In this document: piece by piece, positions 1-6,672 of the stretch
Position numbering within the stretch: the stretch's first letter is position 1
How the letters are laid out: each line of letters begins with the position of its first letter
Source of the DNA: Bacillota bacterium
Lineage (GTDB): Bacteria; Bacillota; Sulfobacillia; RBS10-35; JAJYVM01
NCBI GenBank assembly: GCA_021792015.1
Contig: JAJYVM010000026.1
Span: forward strand, 1 to 16,398
Reading direction: 5' to 3'
DNA length: 16,398 nt
Program-made: the position numbers and the translations under genes
The notes under the pieces: model-generated
Told to the model about the DNA's origin: nothing
Databases searched by the model: none
What the model saw: only the letters and a program-made list of their open reading frames with translations

Positions 1-2
1 TC

Positions 3-899
3 CTGTACGCCGGCTCGGCCCTGCTGGGCACGTGCAGCAGCCTGTTCCAACCGGCCCGCCAGGCGGCCGTGCGCCAGGTGGTGCCGGTGGCCGACCTCGT
101 CCCCGCCAACGCCCTCGGCACGGGCACGGCCGGCTTCGTGGCCGTCCTGGGCGCGGCCGGCGGGGGCCTGGTGTCCACCCTGGTGAGTCCGGACATCGCC
201 TTCGTCGTCAACGCTGCCAGCTACCTCTGGTCGGCCGGCTGGATCCTCGCCGCGAGCTGGCGCGAGGCGGCCCCGCCCCCGGGCGCCCGCGCGGGCTATC
301 TGGCCCAGTTGACGGCTGGCGCCCGCGCCCTGGCCGGCCAACGTGTCGTGCTGGCGGTTGTGGTGGCCAGCATGGGCTTCGCGCTGACCTCGGGTCCCTA
401 CTATGTGGCCCCGCCCGTGCTGGGCGACCTGGTTTACGGCATGGGCGGCCTCGGCATCGGCCTGCTCTTTGTCGCTGACGGGCTGGGCTTCATCGTCTCC
501 TCGGCCCTGCTGCGCCGAGTTCCCCCGTCCCGCCTGCGCAGTGTCTACGGTGGCAGTTACTTCGTGCAGGCCGTCTTCCTCTGCCTGCTCTGCCTGTCCA
601 CGCGCCTCTGGGAGGGCATGGCCGCCATCTTCGTCTCGCAGGTGGCGGCGGGCGCGATCCTGACGCTCACGACCGCCTTCCTGCAGCGGCACGCGCCGCA
701 GGACGTCCAGGGCCGCGTCTTCGCCGTGCAGTCGGCGGCCTCCGGTGCTCTGGGCCAGGCCTCGATCGCCGTGTCGGGCCTGGTGATGGCCCGCTACGGC
801 GTGGCGGCCGTGGGCCTGCCGGTCGCCCTGGTCTGCCTCGCGGCCGGGACACTGTGGCTGAGTCTGACGGCGGGGGAGTCCGTGGCCGTCGCCGCGTGA
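3..899 (+). CDS. MFS transporter, C-terminal part (5' end outside window)
   Basis: This is the last 298 residues of a major facilitator superfamily permease; the frame is open to the left edge, so the start lies outside the window. The visible part has about eight hydrophobic segments separated by short basic loops (for example SALLRRVPPSRLRS). A motif near the C-terminus, DVQGRVFAVQSAASG, is typical of the MFS_3 (enterobactin-exporter-like) group, as is the early stretch SSLFQPARQAAVRQVVP. The likely role is drug or metabolite efflux across the cytoplasmic membrane; the substrate cannot be read from sequence. The stop codon TGA at 897-899 lies inside the first copy of a 31-bp direct repeat, so the repeat abuts the gene end. 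Family confidence is high; specific function is unknown. Confidence 0.85.
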   Translation: MYAGSALLGTCSSLFQPARQAAVRQVVPVADLVPANALGTGTAGFVAVLGAAGGGLVSTLVSPDIAFVVNAASYLWSAGWILAASWREAAPPPGARAGYLAQLTAGARALAGQRVVLAVVVASMGFALTSGPYYVAPPVLGDLVYGMGGLGIGLLFVADGLGFIVSSALLRRVPPSRLRSVYGGSYFVQAVFLCLLCLSTRLWEGMAAIFVSQVAAGAILTLTTAFLQRHAPQDVQGRVFAVQSAASGALGQASIAVSGLVMARYGVAAVGLPVALVCLAAGTLWLSLTAGESVAVAA

Positions 900-1112
900 C
901 CATGCGGCCCGCCCAGGAACGATGATCGCCGGGATTGCATCACGCACGCCTGCCGCCGTCCATGGCTCCGGACGTCGCCGGCACGAATTACGGCCGGCGG
1001 TCGCCGCCTGGCGCGCCTGACACCCCCGGCCGGCGCCGCGTGACCGTTCCGCCCGCCCAGGAACGGCCACACCCGGCCTGGGCTCCGCCATCCATGGCAT
1101 CGCGGCACAAAA
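891..1112. repeat. Two degenerate tandem copies of a dispersed intergenic repeat
   Basis: A 31-bp segment at 891-921 recurs at 1035-1065 with 28 of 31 identities (shared core GCCCGCCCAGGAACG). Behind each copy lies a second related block: 932-984 (starting GGATTGCATCACGCA) and 1076-1112, the latter lacking the first part. Both blocks contain the series CCGCC, TCCATGGC and GGCACRAA in order. A third relative lies at 10874-10927. The first copy overlaps the stop codon of the MFS gene. The arrangement looks like a local duplication, with a period of about 144 bp, of a non-coding repeat. Part of the first copy can form a CGTCC/GGACG hairpin (957-961 with 970-974). Confidence 0.7.
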
Positions 1113-1115
1113 GAG

Positions 1116-1138
1116 GTTCGGATTGCGCCCTGCCGAAC
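1116..1138 (+). other. Small inverted repeat upstream of the aminotransferase start
   Basis: GTTCGG at 1116-1121 is complementary to CCGAAC at 1133-1138, leaving an 11-base loop. It sits just ahead of the SD sequence at 1148-1154. It could be a weak leader hairpin; no function is claimed. Confidence 0.3.
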
Positions 1139-1162
1139 AGCCAGCCCAAGGGGGTGTCTCCC

Positions 1163-2536
1163 GTGCCCACACCCGAGGAGATCCAGCAGTTGCGCCAGCT
1201 CGACCGCGATCACCTGCTCCACCCCAACGTCGTGCTCGGTGAGTTCGAGCAGGCCGGCGGCACCATCATCGTCGGCGGCGAGGGCGCCACGGTGCGCGAT
1301 ATCGACGGCCGCGAGTACATCGACGCCATCGGCGCGCTCTGGCTCGCCAACGTCGGCTACGGCCGGCCGGAGCTGGCGGCCGCCGCCGCGGCCCAGATGC
1401 GCCAGCTGCCCTTTTGGTCCCTCTTCTATGGCTGGAGCAACGTGCCGGCCATCCGCCTGGCGGCGGAGATGGCCCGCATCGCGCCCGAGGGCTTCAACCA
1501 CGCGTTCTTCACCAGCGGGGGCTCGGAGTCGAACGAGACCAGCATCAAGTTCGCCCGCCTCTTCCACGTGCGCCGCGGCCACCCGAGTAAGCAGATCGTC
1601 ATCGGCCTGCAGCGGGCCTACCACGGCGTCTCCTACGGCGCCATGACGGCAACCGGCCTGGAGCGCGTGCGCGAGGGCTACGCGCCCCTGGTCGGCGCCT
1701 TCGAGCACATCCCCGGCGCCTACTGCTACCGCTGCCCCTTCGGCAAGACCTATCCCGAGTGCCAGGTGGACTGCGCGGACGAGCTCGAGCGCGCCATCAC
1801 GCGCCTTGGCGCGGGCAACGTCGCCGCCTTCATCGCCGAGCCGATCCAGGGCGTCGGCGGGGTGATCACGCCGCCTCCCGGCTACTACGAGAAGGTGCGC
1901 GAGATCTGCGACCGCCACGACGTGCTGTGGATCGCGGACGAGGTGATCTGCGGCTTCGGACGGACGGGCAAGCTCTTCGGCATCGAGAACTGGACCGTGC
2001 GCCCGGATCTGATCTCGTGCGCCAAGGGCATCACCAGCGGCTACCTGCCACTAGGCGCCTCGCTCGTCTCCGACAAGGTCTATGAGGCGCTGCGCGGGGA
2101 CGGCCACCAGAGCCTGAACCACGGCTTCACGTACTCCGGCCACCCGGTCGCCGCCGCCGTGGCCCTGGAGAACATCCGCATCCTGGAGCGCGAGGGCCTG
2201 CCGGCGCGCGCCGCGGCCCTCGGCGAGTCGATGCGGGCCCAGTTGCTGGCCCTGAGCAACCCCCACATCGGCGAGGTACGTGGCAAGGGCCTGCTGATCG
2301 GCGTCGAGCTGGTGCGGGACCGCGGCACCCGCGAGGCGGTGGAGCTCGCCCCGGCGGTCGAGCTCGCCTGCCGGGCGCGGGGCGTGATCCTGCGCGCCCT
2401 GGGCGGCAACATCATCTCCATCTCGCCGCCGCTGGTGATCACCGAGGCGCAGGCCGCCCGCGTGGTCGCGGTGCTGGACGAGGTCGTGCGGCAGGTGTGC
2501 GGGGCCTCGGGCCGCGCGGGGCAGGCGGCGCAGTAG
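1163..2536 (+). CDS. Class III pyridoxal-phosphate aminotransferase
   Basis: The gene encodes a 457-residue cytosolic enzyme that moves an amino group between an amine or omega-amino acid and a keto acid. The internal-aldimine lysine is K288 in SCAKGITSGYLPLG. The cofactor aspartate lies in LWIADEVICGFGRTGK, and the phosphate-binding loop in TSGGSESNETSIKFAR. The cysteine-rich insert CYRCPFGKTYPECQVDC is characteristic of one aspartate-aminotransferase-family clade that includes taurine, putrescine and omega-amino acid:pyruvate transaminases; the substrate cannot be fixed from sequence. I chose GTG 1163 because AAGGGGG at 1148-1154 lies 8 bases upstream; GTG 1154 is an in-frame alternative. 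The frame stays open upstream to 935, but there it runs through the repeat. The gene stands alone: an MFS gene precedes it and a terminator follows. It is distinct from argD at 9649. Confidence 0.9.
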   Translation: MPTPEEIQQLRQLDRDHLLHPNVVLGEFEQAGGTIIVGGEGATVRDIDGREYIDAIGALWLANVGYGRPELAAAAAAQMRQLPFWSLFYGWSNVPAIRLAAEMARIAPEGFNHAFFTSGGSESNETSIKFARLFHVRRGHPSKQIVIGLQRAYHGVSYGAMTATGLERVREGYAPLVGAFEHIPGAYCYRCPFGKTYPECQVDCADELERAITRLGAGNVAAFIAEPIQGVGGVITPPPGYYEKVREICDRHDVLWIADEVICGFGRTGKLFGIENWTVRPDLISCAKGITSGYLPLGASLVSDKVYEALRGDGHQSLNHGFTYSGHPVAAAVALENIRILEREGLPARAAALGESMRAQLLALSNPHIGEVRGKGLLIGVELVRDRGTREAVELAPAVELACRARGVILRALGGNIISISPPLVITEAQAARVVAVLDEVVRQVCGASGRAGQAAQ

Positions 2537-2640
2537 CGCGAGCCCAATTCGGGATGTGTCGGTGACGGCCGGGCGATCGCCCTGCCGTCGCGCGCATCGT
2601 TCCCGGGTTGGTGGGTGGGCGCCCGCGGGCGGGCCGTCGC

Positions 2641-2673
2641 CACGGGCCGCGGTGGCCCGTGCCATCACCTTTT
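2641..2673 (+). terminator. Intrinsic terminator after the aminotransferase gene
   Basis: A perfect 8-bp stem, CACGGGCC at 2641-2648 and GGCCCGTG at 2654-2661, with a 5-base loop, is followed after a few bases by CCTTTT. It lies about 105 bp beyond the aminotransferase stop and upstream of the motA leader. Confidence 0.6.
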
Positions 2674-2706
2674 CGGCATGGTTGGGGCCACCGCTTTGGC
2701 ACCGGC

Positions 2707-2735
2707 TTCAACCCTCCCTTCCGCGCCGTCGATAC
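2707..2735 (+). promoter_or_regulatory. Possible sigma-D-type (flagellar) promoter for motAB
   Basis: TTCAA at 2707-2711 and GTCGATAC at 2728-2735, 16 bases apart, resemble the flagellar sigma-D elements TAAA and GCCGATAT (3 of 4 and 6 of 8 matches). The placement upstream of stator genes is what makes this worth listing; the match alone is weak. Confidence 0.3.
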
Positions 2736-2753
2736 ATGGGGTGCGGGATGCAC

Positions 2754-2802
2754 CCGGAGCCAGGATGGCTCCGGTTGTGCCGGTGGGCACAGGCCAGGAG
2801 GG
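2754..2802 (+). promoter_or_regulatory. Tandem hairpins and SD site in the motA leader
   Basis: CCGGAGCC (2754-2761) pairs with GGCTCCGG (2767-2774), an 8-bp perfect stem. TGTGCC (2776-2781) pairs with GGCACA (2786-2791). The SD AGGAGGG (2796-2802) follows directly and is 8 bases from the TTG start at 2811. CCCTCC at 2712-2717 could also pair with the SD if it is transcribed. The structure may tune motA translation; this is inferred from sequence only. Confidence 0.45.
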
Positions 2803-2810
2803 CGACGCGG

Positions 2811-3635
2811 TTGGACATCGGGACCATTGCGGGCCTTGGGCTGGCGGTCTGCGCCATTGTGGGCAGCACCCTCATGGACGGCGGCAGCATCAACGCCCTG
2901 TTCAGCCCATCGGCCCTGGTTCTGGTCATCGGCGGCACGGTCGGCGTCACCATCATCAGCAACGGCCTGCAGCCCGTTCTGGGCCTGCCCAAGCTTCTGG
3001 CGCAGACGCTGCGCTCGCGCGCCTACGACCCCCAGGCCACCATCGACCGGCTGGTCCAGTTGGCGCAGAAAGCCCGCCGCGAAGGCCTGCTCTCCCTGGA
3101 GAGCGAGATCGCCGACATCGACGACCAGTTTCTGGCGCGCGGCCTGCAGATGGTGGTGGACGGCAGCGACATCGAGGCCGTGCGCAGCGTGCTCGAGACC
3201 GACATCGCCTTCATGGAGCGGCGGCACAGCGCCGGCTTCACCATCTTCGAGACGGCCGGCGGGTACGCGCCGACCATGGGCATCATCGGCACGGTCATGG
3301 GCCTCATCCACGTGCTGACCAGCCTCGCCGACCCGGGCAGGCTGGGTGCGGCCATCGCCTCGGCCTTCCTGGCCACCTTCTACGGCATCTCCACGGCCAA
3401 CGTCTTCTGGCTGCCCATCGCGAGCCAGCTCAAGGCCAAGACCCAGCGCGAGACGGACGAGCGCGCGCTCTGCCTGGAGGGCATCCTGTCGATCCAGAGC
3501 GGAGACAACCCGAGCACGGTGCGCGACAAGCTGGCCGTCTTCCTGCCGCCGTCCGTGGTGGCCAAGGGCGGGGCCGGCGGCGGCGAGGGCGGCCCGGGCG
3601 AGGCGGCGGCCCAGGCGGGGGGCAGCGGTGGCTAG
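2811..3635 (+). CDS. motA: MotA, flagellar motor stator protein
   Basis: The product is a 274-residue inner-membrane protein of the MotA/TolQ/ExbB proton-channel family. It assembles with MotB as the stator that converts ion flow into flagellar rotation. Two N-terminal membrane segments (about residues 3-20 and 30-50) precede a large cytoplasmic loop (about 55-145). The last two segments carry the family motifs GGYAPTMGIIGTVMGLIHVL and ASAFLATFYGISTANVFWLP. The proline and glycine residues of these helices are preserved, and the length matches Bacillus MotA. The TTG start is supported by AGGAGGG 8 bases upstream and by the family N-terminus (LDIGTIAGLGLAV); the frame is open further upstream only through non-coding leader. 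The C-terminus ends in a Gly/Ala-rich tail. The stop overlaps the motB start by 8 bp. Confidence 0.95.
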   Translation: MDIGTIAGLGLAVCAIVGSTLMDGGSINALFSPSALVLVIGGTVGVTIISNGLQPVLGLPKLLAQTLRSRAYDPQATIDRLVQLAQKARREGLLSLESEIADIDDQFLARGLQMVVDGSDIEAVRSVLETDIAFMERRHSAGFTIFETAGGYAPTMGIIGTVMGLIHVLTSLADPGRLGAAIASAFLATFYGISTANVFWLPIASQLKAKTQRETDERALCLEGILSIQSGDNPSTVRDKLAVFLPPSVVAKGGAGGGEGGPGEAAAQAGGSGG

Positions 3636-4491
3636 GCGGCGCGGCGACGAGCACAGCGGCGGCGGCGGCCATGACGGCGCGGGGTCCATGCGCTGGCTTC
3701 TCACGTACGCCGACCTCATCACCCTGCTGATGGTCTTCTTCGTGGTCCTCTACTCGATCTCCGAGGTCAACCAGAGCAAGTACATCGCCCTGACCAGCGC
3801 CATCCGCGCCGCGTTCGCCCTGCAGGCCGACAGCGGCAACGCGGCGATCTCCACCTCGCCCAGCCCATCGCTCAACGCCGCCAACCTGCCCCAGACGGGG
3901 TCGGAGAACGGGCTGCTGCAGGCCGTCGGCGCCCAGGTCCTGGACAAGGTGAAGAGCCAGCACGTGCAGCAGGCCGTCCGGGTCCTGGTGACGCCGCAGG
4001 GCCTGCGCGTCTCCTTCCGGGCGCAGGCGATCTTCTTCGCCAAGGACAGCGCCGAGATCACGCCGGCCTTTCAGCGCCTGCTGCTCGCCATCGCCCCGAT
4101 GCTGCGGCCGCTGCCCAACCAGATCCAGGTCCAGGGCTACACGGACAACGAGCCGAACCCCGTGGAGACCTCCTGGGAGCTGTCCGCGACCCGCGCGGTC
4201 AACGTCCTGCAGTACCTGGTCAAGAAGGGCGGCATCGACCCGACCAGGATCTCGGCCGTCGCCTTCGGCCAGTTCCACCCGCTGTACTCCAACGCGACGC
4301 CGCAGGGCCAGGCGAAAAACCGCAGCGTCGACCTGCTGATCACCGCCACCGCCAAGCCGGTGCAGCCGGTCCCCGTTTCGGCCACGCCCTCGGCGAGCAC
4401 CGCGCCCACCGCGACGGCCAAATCCGCGGCGGCAGCCACGTCCAAGGCAGCGGCCGGGGCGGCGTCGAAGGCGACCGGCGGGGGCGGGTAG
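3628..4491 (+). CDS. motB: MotB, flagellar motor stator protein
   Basis: The product is a 287-residue partner of MotA. A short basic, glycine-rich N-terminus is followed by one membrane helix, RWLLTYADLITLLMVFFVVL, in which D29 is the proton-binding aspartate of the family. A linker rich in Ser/Asn/Gln leads to an OmpA/MotB peptidoglycan-binding domain (about residues 120-235) with QGYTDNEPN, ELSATRAVNVLQYL and AKNRSVDLLI. The last 45 residues are low-complexity Ala/Thr/Ser, longer than is usual. The start is GTG 3628, inside the end of motA, with a G-rich SD (3615-3622) in the motA tail, so the pair is probably translationally coupled. No other flagellar gene lies in the window. Confidence 0.95.
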   Translation: MARRRGDEHSGGGGHDGAGSMRWLLTYADLITLLMVFFVVLYSISEVNQSKYIALTSAIRAAFALQADSGNAAISTSPSPSLNAANLPQTGSENGLLQAVGAQVLDKVKSQHVQQAVRVLVTPQGLRVSFRAQAIFFAKDSAEITPAFQRLLLAIAPMLRPLPNQIQVQGYTDNEPNPVETSWELSATRAVNVLQYLVKKGGIDPTRISAVAFGQFHPLYSNATPQGQAKNRSVDLLITATAKPVQPVPVSATPSASTAPTATAKSAAAATSKAAAGAASKATGGGG

Positions 4492-4545
4492 GGTCTTGAT
4501 GCGGCGAGGGTGGGGCGAGCGCGCAAATGGGGGCGGGTCGCGCCG

Positions 4546-4932
4546 CTACCAGGCGCGCAGGCTGCGGGGGGTCACCGCGAAGAGTGCCGTCGCGCCACGG
4601 GACCTGGCGGGGTCCCAAGCGTACTTGGCCCGAAAGGCGGCGAGCGCCTCGGTGGGCAGTGCATTCGGCGCGATGCGGGACGCGGGGCCCTGGATGATGA
4701 CCGCGTGCGAGGCGCCCTCCTGGCCCCCGCGCTCGATCACGGCCACGACCTCCGGCCGCTCGAGGATGTTGCGCACCTTGACCGTATCCATGTCGGTGCC
4801 GAAATACAGCCGGCCATCGTGCCAGACGAACCAGATGGGAACGGCGTGGGGGCGGCCGTCCGCCCGCACCGTCGCGAGCACCATGATCTTGCTCTCCGCC
4901 AGCAGGGCCGCCGCGCGGGCATCCAGTCGCAT
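4546..4932 (-). CDS. PPOX-fold (pyridoxamine 5'-phosphate oxidase-like) flavin/F420-binding protein
   Basis: The product is a 128-residue split-barrel protein of the pyridoxamine-phosphate-oxidase-like superfamily, which binds FMN, F420 or heme. Family features are the N-terminal helix followed by MVLATVRADGRPHAVPIWFVWHDGRLYFGT, then the helix VKVRNILERPEVVAVIE and a second sheet with HAVIIQGPASRI. The actual substrate and cofactor are not readable from sequence; many F420-dependent biliverdin reductases and deazaflavin enzymes look like this. The ATG at 4932 has GGGGAGG 8 bases upstream (4941-4947). The gene is convergent with motB, with 54 bp between their ends, and divergent from the DUF192 gene. 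It has its own promoter, with a dyad around the -10. Confidence 0.85.
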   Translation of the reverse strand: MRLDARAAALLAESKIMVLATVRADGRPHAVPIWFVWHDGRLYFGTDMDTVKVRNILERPEVVAVIERGGQEGASHAVIIQGPASRIAPNALPTEALAAFRAKYAWDPARSRGATALFAVTPRSLRAW

Positions 4933-4975
4933 CGCATCCGCCTCCCCACGTGGCCGGTCCGGGACGGCGCGCTCC

Positions 4976-4997
4976 GCCCACGCTATTGTCCGTGGGC
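4976..4997. promoter_or_regulatory. Operator-like dyad over the -10 of the PPOX-fold gene
   Basis: GCCCACG (4976-4982) and CGTGGGC (4991-4997) form a perfect 7-bp inverted repeat with an 8-bp centre that contains exactly the -10 hexamer and two further bases. A repressor bound here would block the promoter. As RNA the same sequence would be only partly transcribed, which favours a protein-binding site. The binding protein is unknown. Confidence 0.45.
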
Positions 4998-5014
4998 CCG
5001 TCCTGGTGTGTCAA
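4985..5014 (-). promoter_or_regulatory. Sigma-A promoter of the PPOX-fold gene
   Basis: Read on the minus strand, a perfect TTGACA (-35, 5014 to 5009) is followed after 18 bases by GACAAT (-10, 4990 to 4985). Transcription would begin near 4978, giving a leader of about 46 bases before ATG 4932. Confidence 0.65.
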
Positions 5015-5091
5015 CGCGCGCGGGCGCCGCTGCCGGCGGCTGCGGCGGCGCCCGGCGCGCGGGGTCTGCTGACCCCCGGGCGGTGCCCGCG

Positions 5092-5544
5092 ATGACCGTC
5101 AGGGATGGCCGCGGCAACATGGTCGCCGACCGCGCGGTGTTCGCCCGGCGGTTCGGACAGCGGCTCCTCGGCCGCATGGGATCGCCGGAGCTGCGGCCGG
5201 GGGAGGGGCTGCTCCTCAAGCCCTGCGCCTCCGTGCACACCTGCTTCTGCCGCGGCGCCATGGACCTGGTGTTCCTGGATGACGCCGACCGCGTGCTGGA
5301 GGTCGCCGCGGCCGTGCGCCCGTGGCGGTTCCGCGGCCACCGGCGGGCAGCCGCCGTCCTGGAGCTGGCCCCCGGCGCCGCCGCCGGCCTGGTCGCGGGC
5401 GAGCCTCTCCGCTTCGGGCACGACCGCTCGCAACCCCCGCGCCGCACCGCCCAAGCCGCACCGGCGTGCGCTGTCGAATCGGGGTTCCGCCGGCGTCCGA
5501 GCCCGGCGTGCCGAGCAGTTCTCAACCCCACCCCTTGGACGTAA
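5092..5544 (+). CDS. DUF192 family protein
   Basis: The product has 150 residues. About residues 11-112 match the DUF192 family (a small beta-barrel fold of unclear role), with the hallmark series FGQRLLGRMG, GEGLLLKPCASVHTCF, MDLVFLDDADRVLEV, PWRF and ELAPGAAAGLVAGEPLRF. The family usually stops just after the last motif; here 38 further residues rich in Arg, Pro and Ala follow, without recognisable domain content. ATG 5092 begins shortly before the conserved region, though its SD is poor. Family members often sit beside secretion or pilus genes, and here the next gene, 26 bp downstream, encodes a secreted lipoprotein. Function is unknown. The long tail could mean an in-frame extension or an upstream-shifted natural stop. 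Confidence 0.75.
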   Translation: MTVRDGRGNMVADRAVFARRFGQRLLGRMGSPELRPGEGLLLKPCASVHTCFCRGAMDLVFLDDADRVLEVAAAVRPWRFRGHRRAAAVLELAPGAAAGLVAGEPLRFGHDRSQPPRRTAQAAPACAVESGFRRRPSPACRAVLNPTPWT

Positions 5545-5570
5545 GGATGCGGGCGAAAGGGGGGAGGGAC

Positions 5571-6155
5571 ATGAGACGGTGGAAGGGGGCGAGCCGGTGG
5601 GGGACCGCCGTGCTCGCGGCTTGCCTCATGGCGGCGGCGGCGGGGTGTGGCCAGCTGTTCTCGGCGTCCAGCTCGACGAGCGCCACAGCGCCCGCGAACC
5701 AGCAGAGTCTCGCCCAGCGGGTGAGCCAGCTCGAGGCGACGGTGAGCGAGCTGCAGGCCGCGGTGGCGGGCCTGAGCGGCAACCAGGGCGGCTCGGTGGC
5801 CGCCACCTCCTCCGGTACCGGAGGCGCACAGGCCATGGTCACGGCGAGCTACCTCAACGTCCGCAGAAGTCCGGACGTCAACTCGATGCGCGTCGGCGTG
5901 CTCAAGCAGGACACGGTCGTCTCGGTGATGGCGCAGTCGGGCAACTGGTCGCAGGTCAAGTACGGGCCCGTCTCCGGCTGGGTCGACAGCTCGTGGCTGA
6001 CGACGCCGAACGGCACCAGCCCGGGCACGGCGACGAGCGGTGCGCCGGCCGGCACCGGCGGCAGCAGCACCGGCACCGGCGGCAGCAGCACCGGCTCGGG
6101 CACGAGCCAGGGCAGCGGCACCAGCACCAGCACCGGCGGCAGCACGGGCGGCTGA
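5571..6155 (+). CDS. Lipoprotein with coiled coil and bacterial SH3 domain
   Basis: The product is a 194-residue exported lipoprotein. The N-terminus is basic (MRRWKGASRW), followed by a hydrophobic stretch and the lipobox AAGC, so C26 is the probable acylated residue. Residues 45-68 form a short heptad coiled coil (LAQRVSQLEATVSELQAAV). Residues 88-146 form an SH3b domain (SYLNVRRSPDVNSMRVGVL, then WSQVKYGPVSGWVDSSWL), a fold commonly used to bind cell-wall peptide. The last 45 residues are a Gly/Ser/Thr linker containing two perfect 7-residue repeats. ATG 5571 was chosen because it follows a G-rich SD and begins a good signal peptide; ATG 5547 is in frame but has no spaced SD. The gene is probably cotranscribed with the DUF192 gene. 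It is likely a wall-associated envelope protein. Confidence 0.85.
   Translation: MRRWKGASRWGTAVLAACLMAAAAGCGQLFSASSSTSATAPANQQSLAQRVSQLEATVSELQAAVAGLSGNQGGSVAATSSGTGGAQAMVTASYLNVRRSPDVNSMRVGVLKQDTVVSVMAQSGNWSQVKYGPVSGWVDSSWLTTPNGTSPGTATSGAPAGTGGSSTGTGGSSTGSGTSQGSGTSTSTGGSTGG
6052..6093 (+). repeat. Perfect 21-bp tandem repeat, two units, in the lipoprotein tail
   Basis: Units 6052-6072 and 6073-6093 are identical at every base and encode GTGGSST twice. Perfect identity including wobble positions implies recent duplication or slippage in the low-complexity tail. Confidence 0.85.
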
Positions 6156-6381
6156 CCGCGGTCGTCCCCGCGCCGGCCTGAGCGGCGTCCCGCGATCCGA
6201 CCCGCGACCCGCAGCATCAGCGTGCCGGCGGTCGGACCCATCTCCCCGCGGACGCGCGCCCCGGCACCGTCGCATTCGGTGCGCGCCCCGGTTCCGTGGG
6301 CTCCCGGTCCCGGGATCCCCGGCCCACCACCGGGCCGCGGGCTCCTGCCCCGATGTCCCGGTCTTGGCCCGAGGCGCGTGC

Positions 6382-6406
6382 GTCCCCGGCCCGCGCGGCC
6401 GGGGAC
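6382..6406. terminator. Strong GC hairpin, possible non-canonical terminator
   Basis: GTCCCCGGCC (6382-6391) and GGCCGGGGAC (6397-6406) form a perfect 10-bp stem with a CGCGC loop. There is no T-tract, so termination activity is an inference. Confidence 0.45.
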
Positions 6407-6421
6407 CCGGACCCCCGGGCA

Positions 6422-6455
6422 GCAGGCCCCACTCCCGCGCCGGAGTGGGGCCTGC
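6422..6455. terminator. Perfect 14-bp hairpin, possible bidirectional terminator
   Basis: GCAGGCCCCACTCC (6422-6435) and GGAGTGGGGCCTGC (6442-6455) are exact reverse complements with a 6-base loop. This is the longest perfect stem I found in the window. No T-run follows on either strand. It lies 267 bp past the lipoprotein stop and 160 bp before the speD promoter. Confidence 0.5.
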
Positions 6456-6615
6456 CCGTGCCCGCCGCCCAAGGCGTGACAGCTCCCCGCTGAGCCTGAG
6501 GCTGCGGCTGCGCCGGGACCCCGTGTCCGCGGTCCGGCCGACCCTCGGCCACGTCTTTTGCGCTGAGGCAACCAACCCCATTCGGGTACCCTTTTCTGTG
6601 AGGCCAGCCGATTTC

Positions 6616-6644
6616 TTGACGCTGCCAACGGCGGTGGCTAGAAT
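6616..6644 (+). promoter_or_regulatory. Sigma-A promoter of speD
   Basis: TTGACG (6616-6621) and TAGAAT (6639-6644) are separated by exactly 17 bases, close to the vegetative consensus. Transcription would start near 6651, leaving a leader of about 137 bases before the speD start. Confidence 0.8.
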
Positions 6645-6672
6645 GGACCCGCGGACAATCAGGAATCGCCGT

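Larger units (their letters stand above)
6156..6600. other. 445-bp region without a convincing gene, rich in GC hairpins
   Basis: I see no gene with recognisable domains; the long open frames here are low-complexity Pro/Arg/Gly reading of GC-rich DNA without SD sites. The region contains a direct repeat (6254-6270 and 6281-6297, both beginning GCGCGCCCCGG), a GCACCG/CGGTGC hairpin (6264-6269 with 6277-6282), a CGGCCC/GGGCCG hairpin (6320-6325 with 6332-6337), and two much stronger hairpins annotated separately. It spans the 3' side of the lipoprotein gene and the upstream side of the speD promoter. Confidence 0.6.

Noticed and set aside
794..1918. Long minus-strand open frame opposite the aminotransferase
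   Set aside because: Antisense shadow of a well-supported gene, without SD or motifs.
2556..2810. Upstream in-frame extension of motA
   Set aside because: The extension translates the terminator and leader hairpins; the TTG at 2811 has an ideal SD and begins the family N-terminus.
6052..6093. CRISPR-like or satellite array
   Set aside because: Only two contiguous units with no spacers, and they encode part of a low-complexity protein tail.
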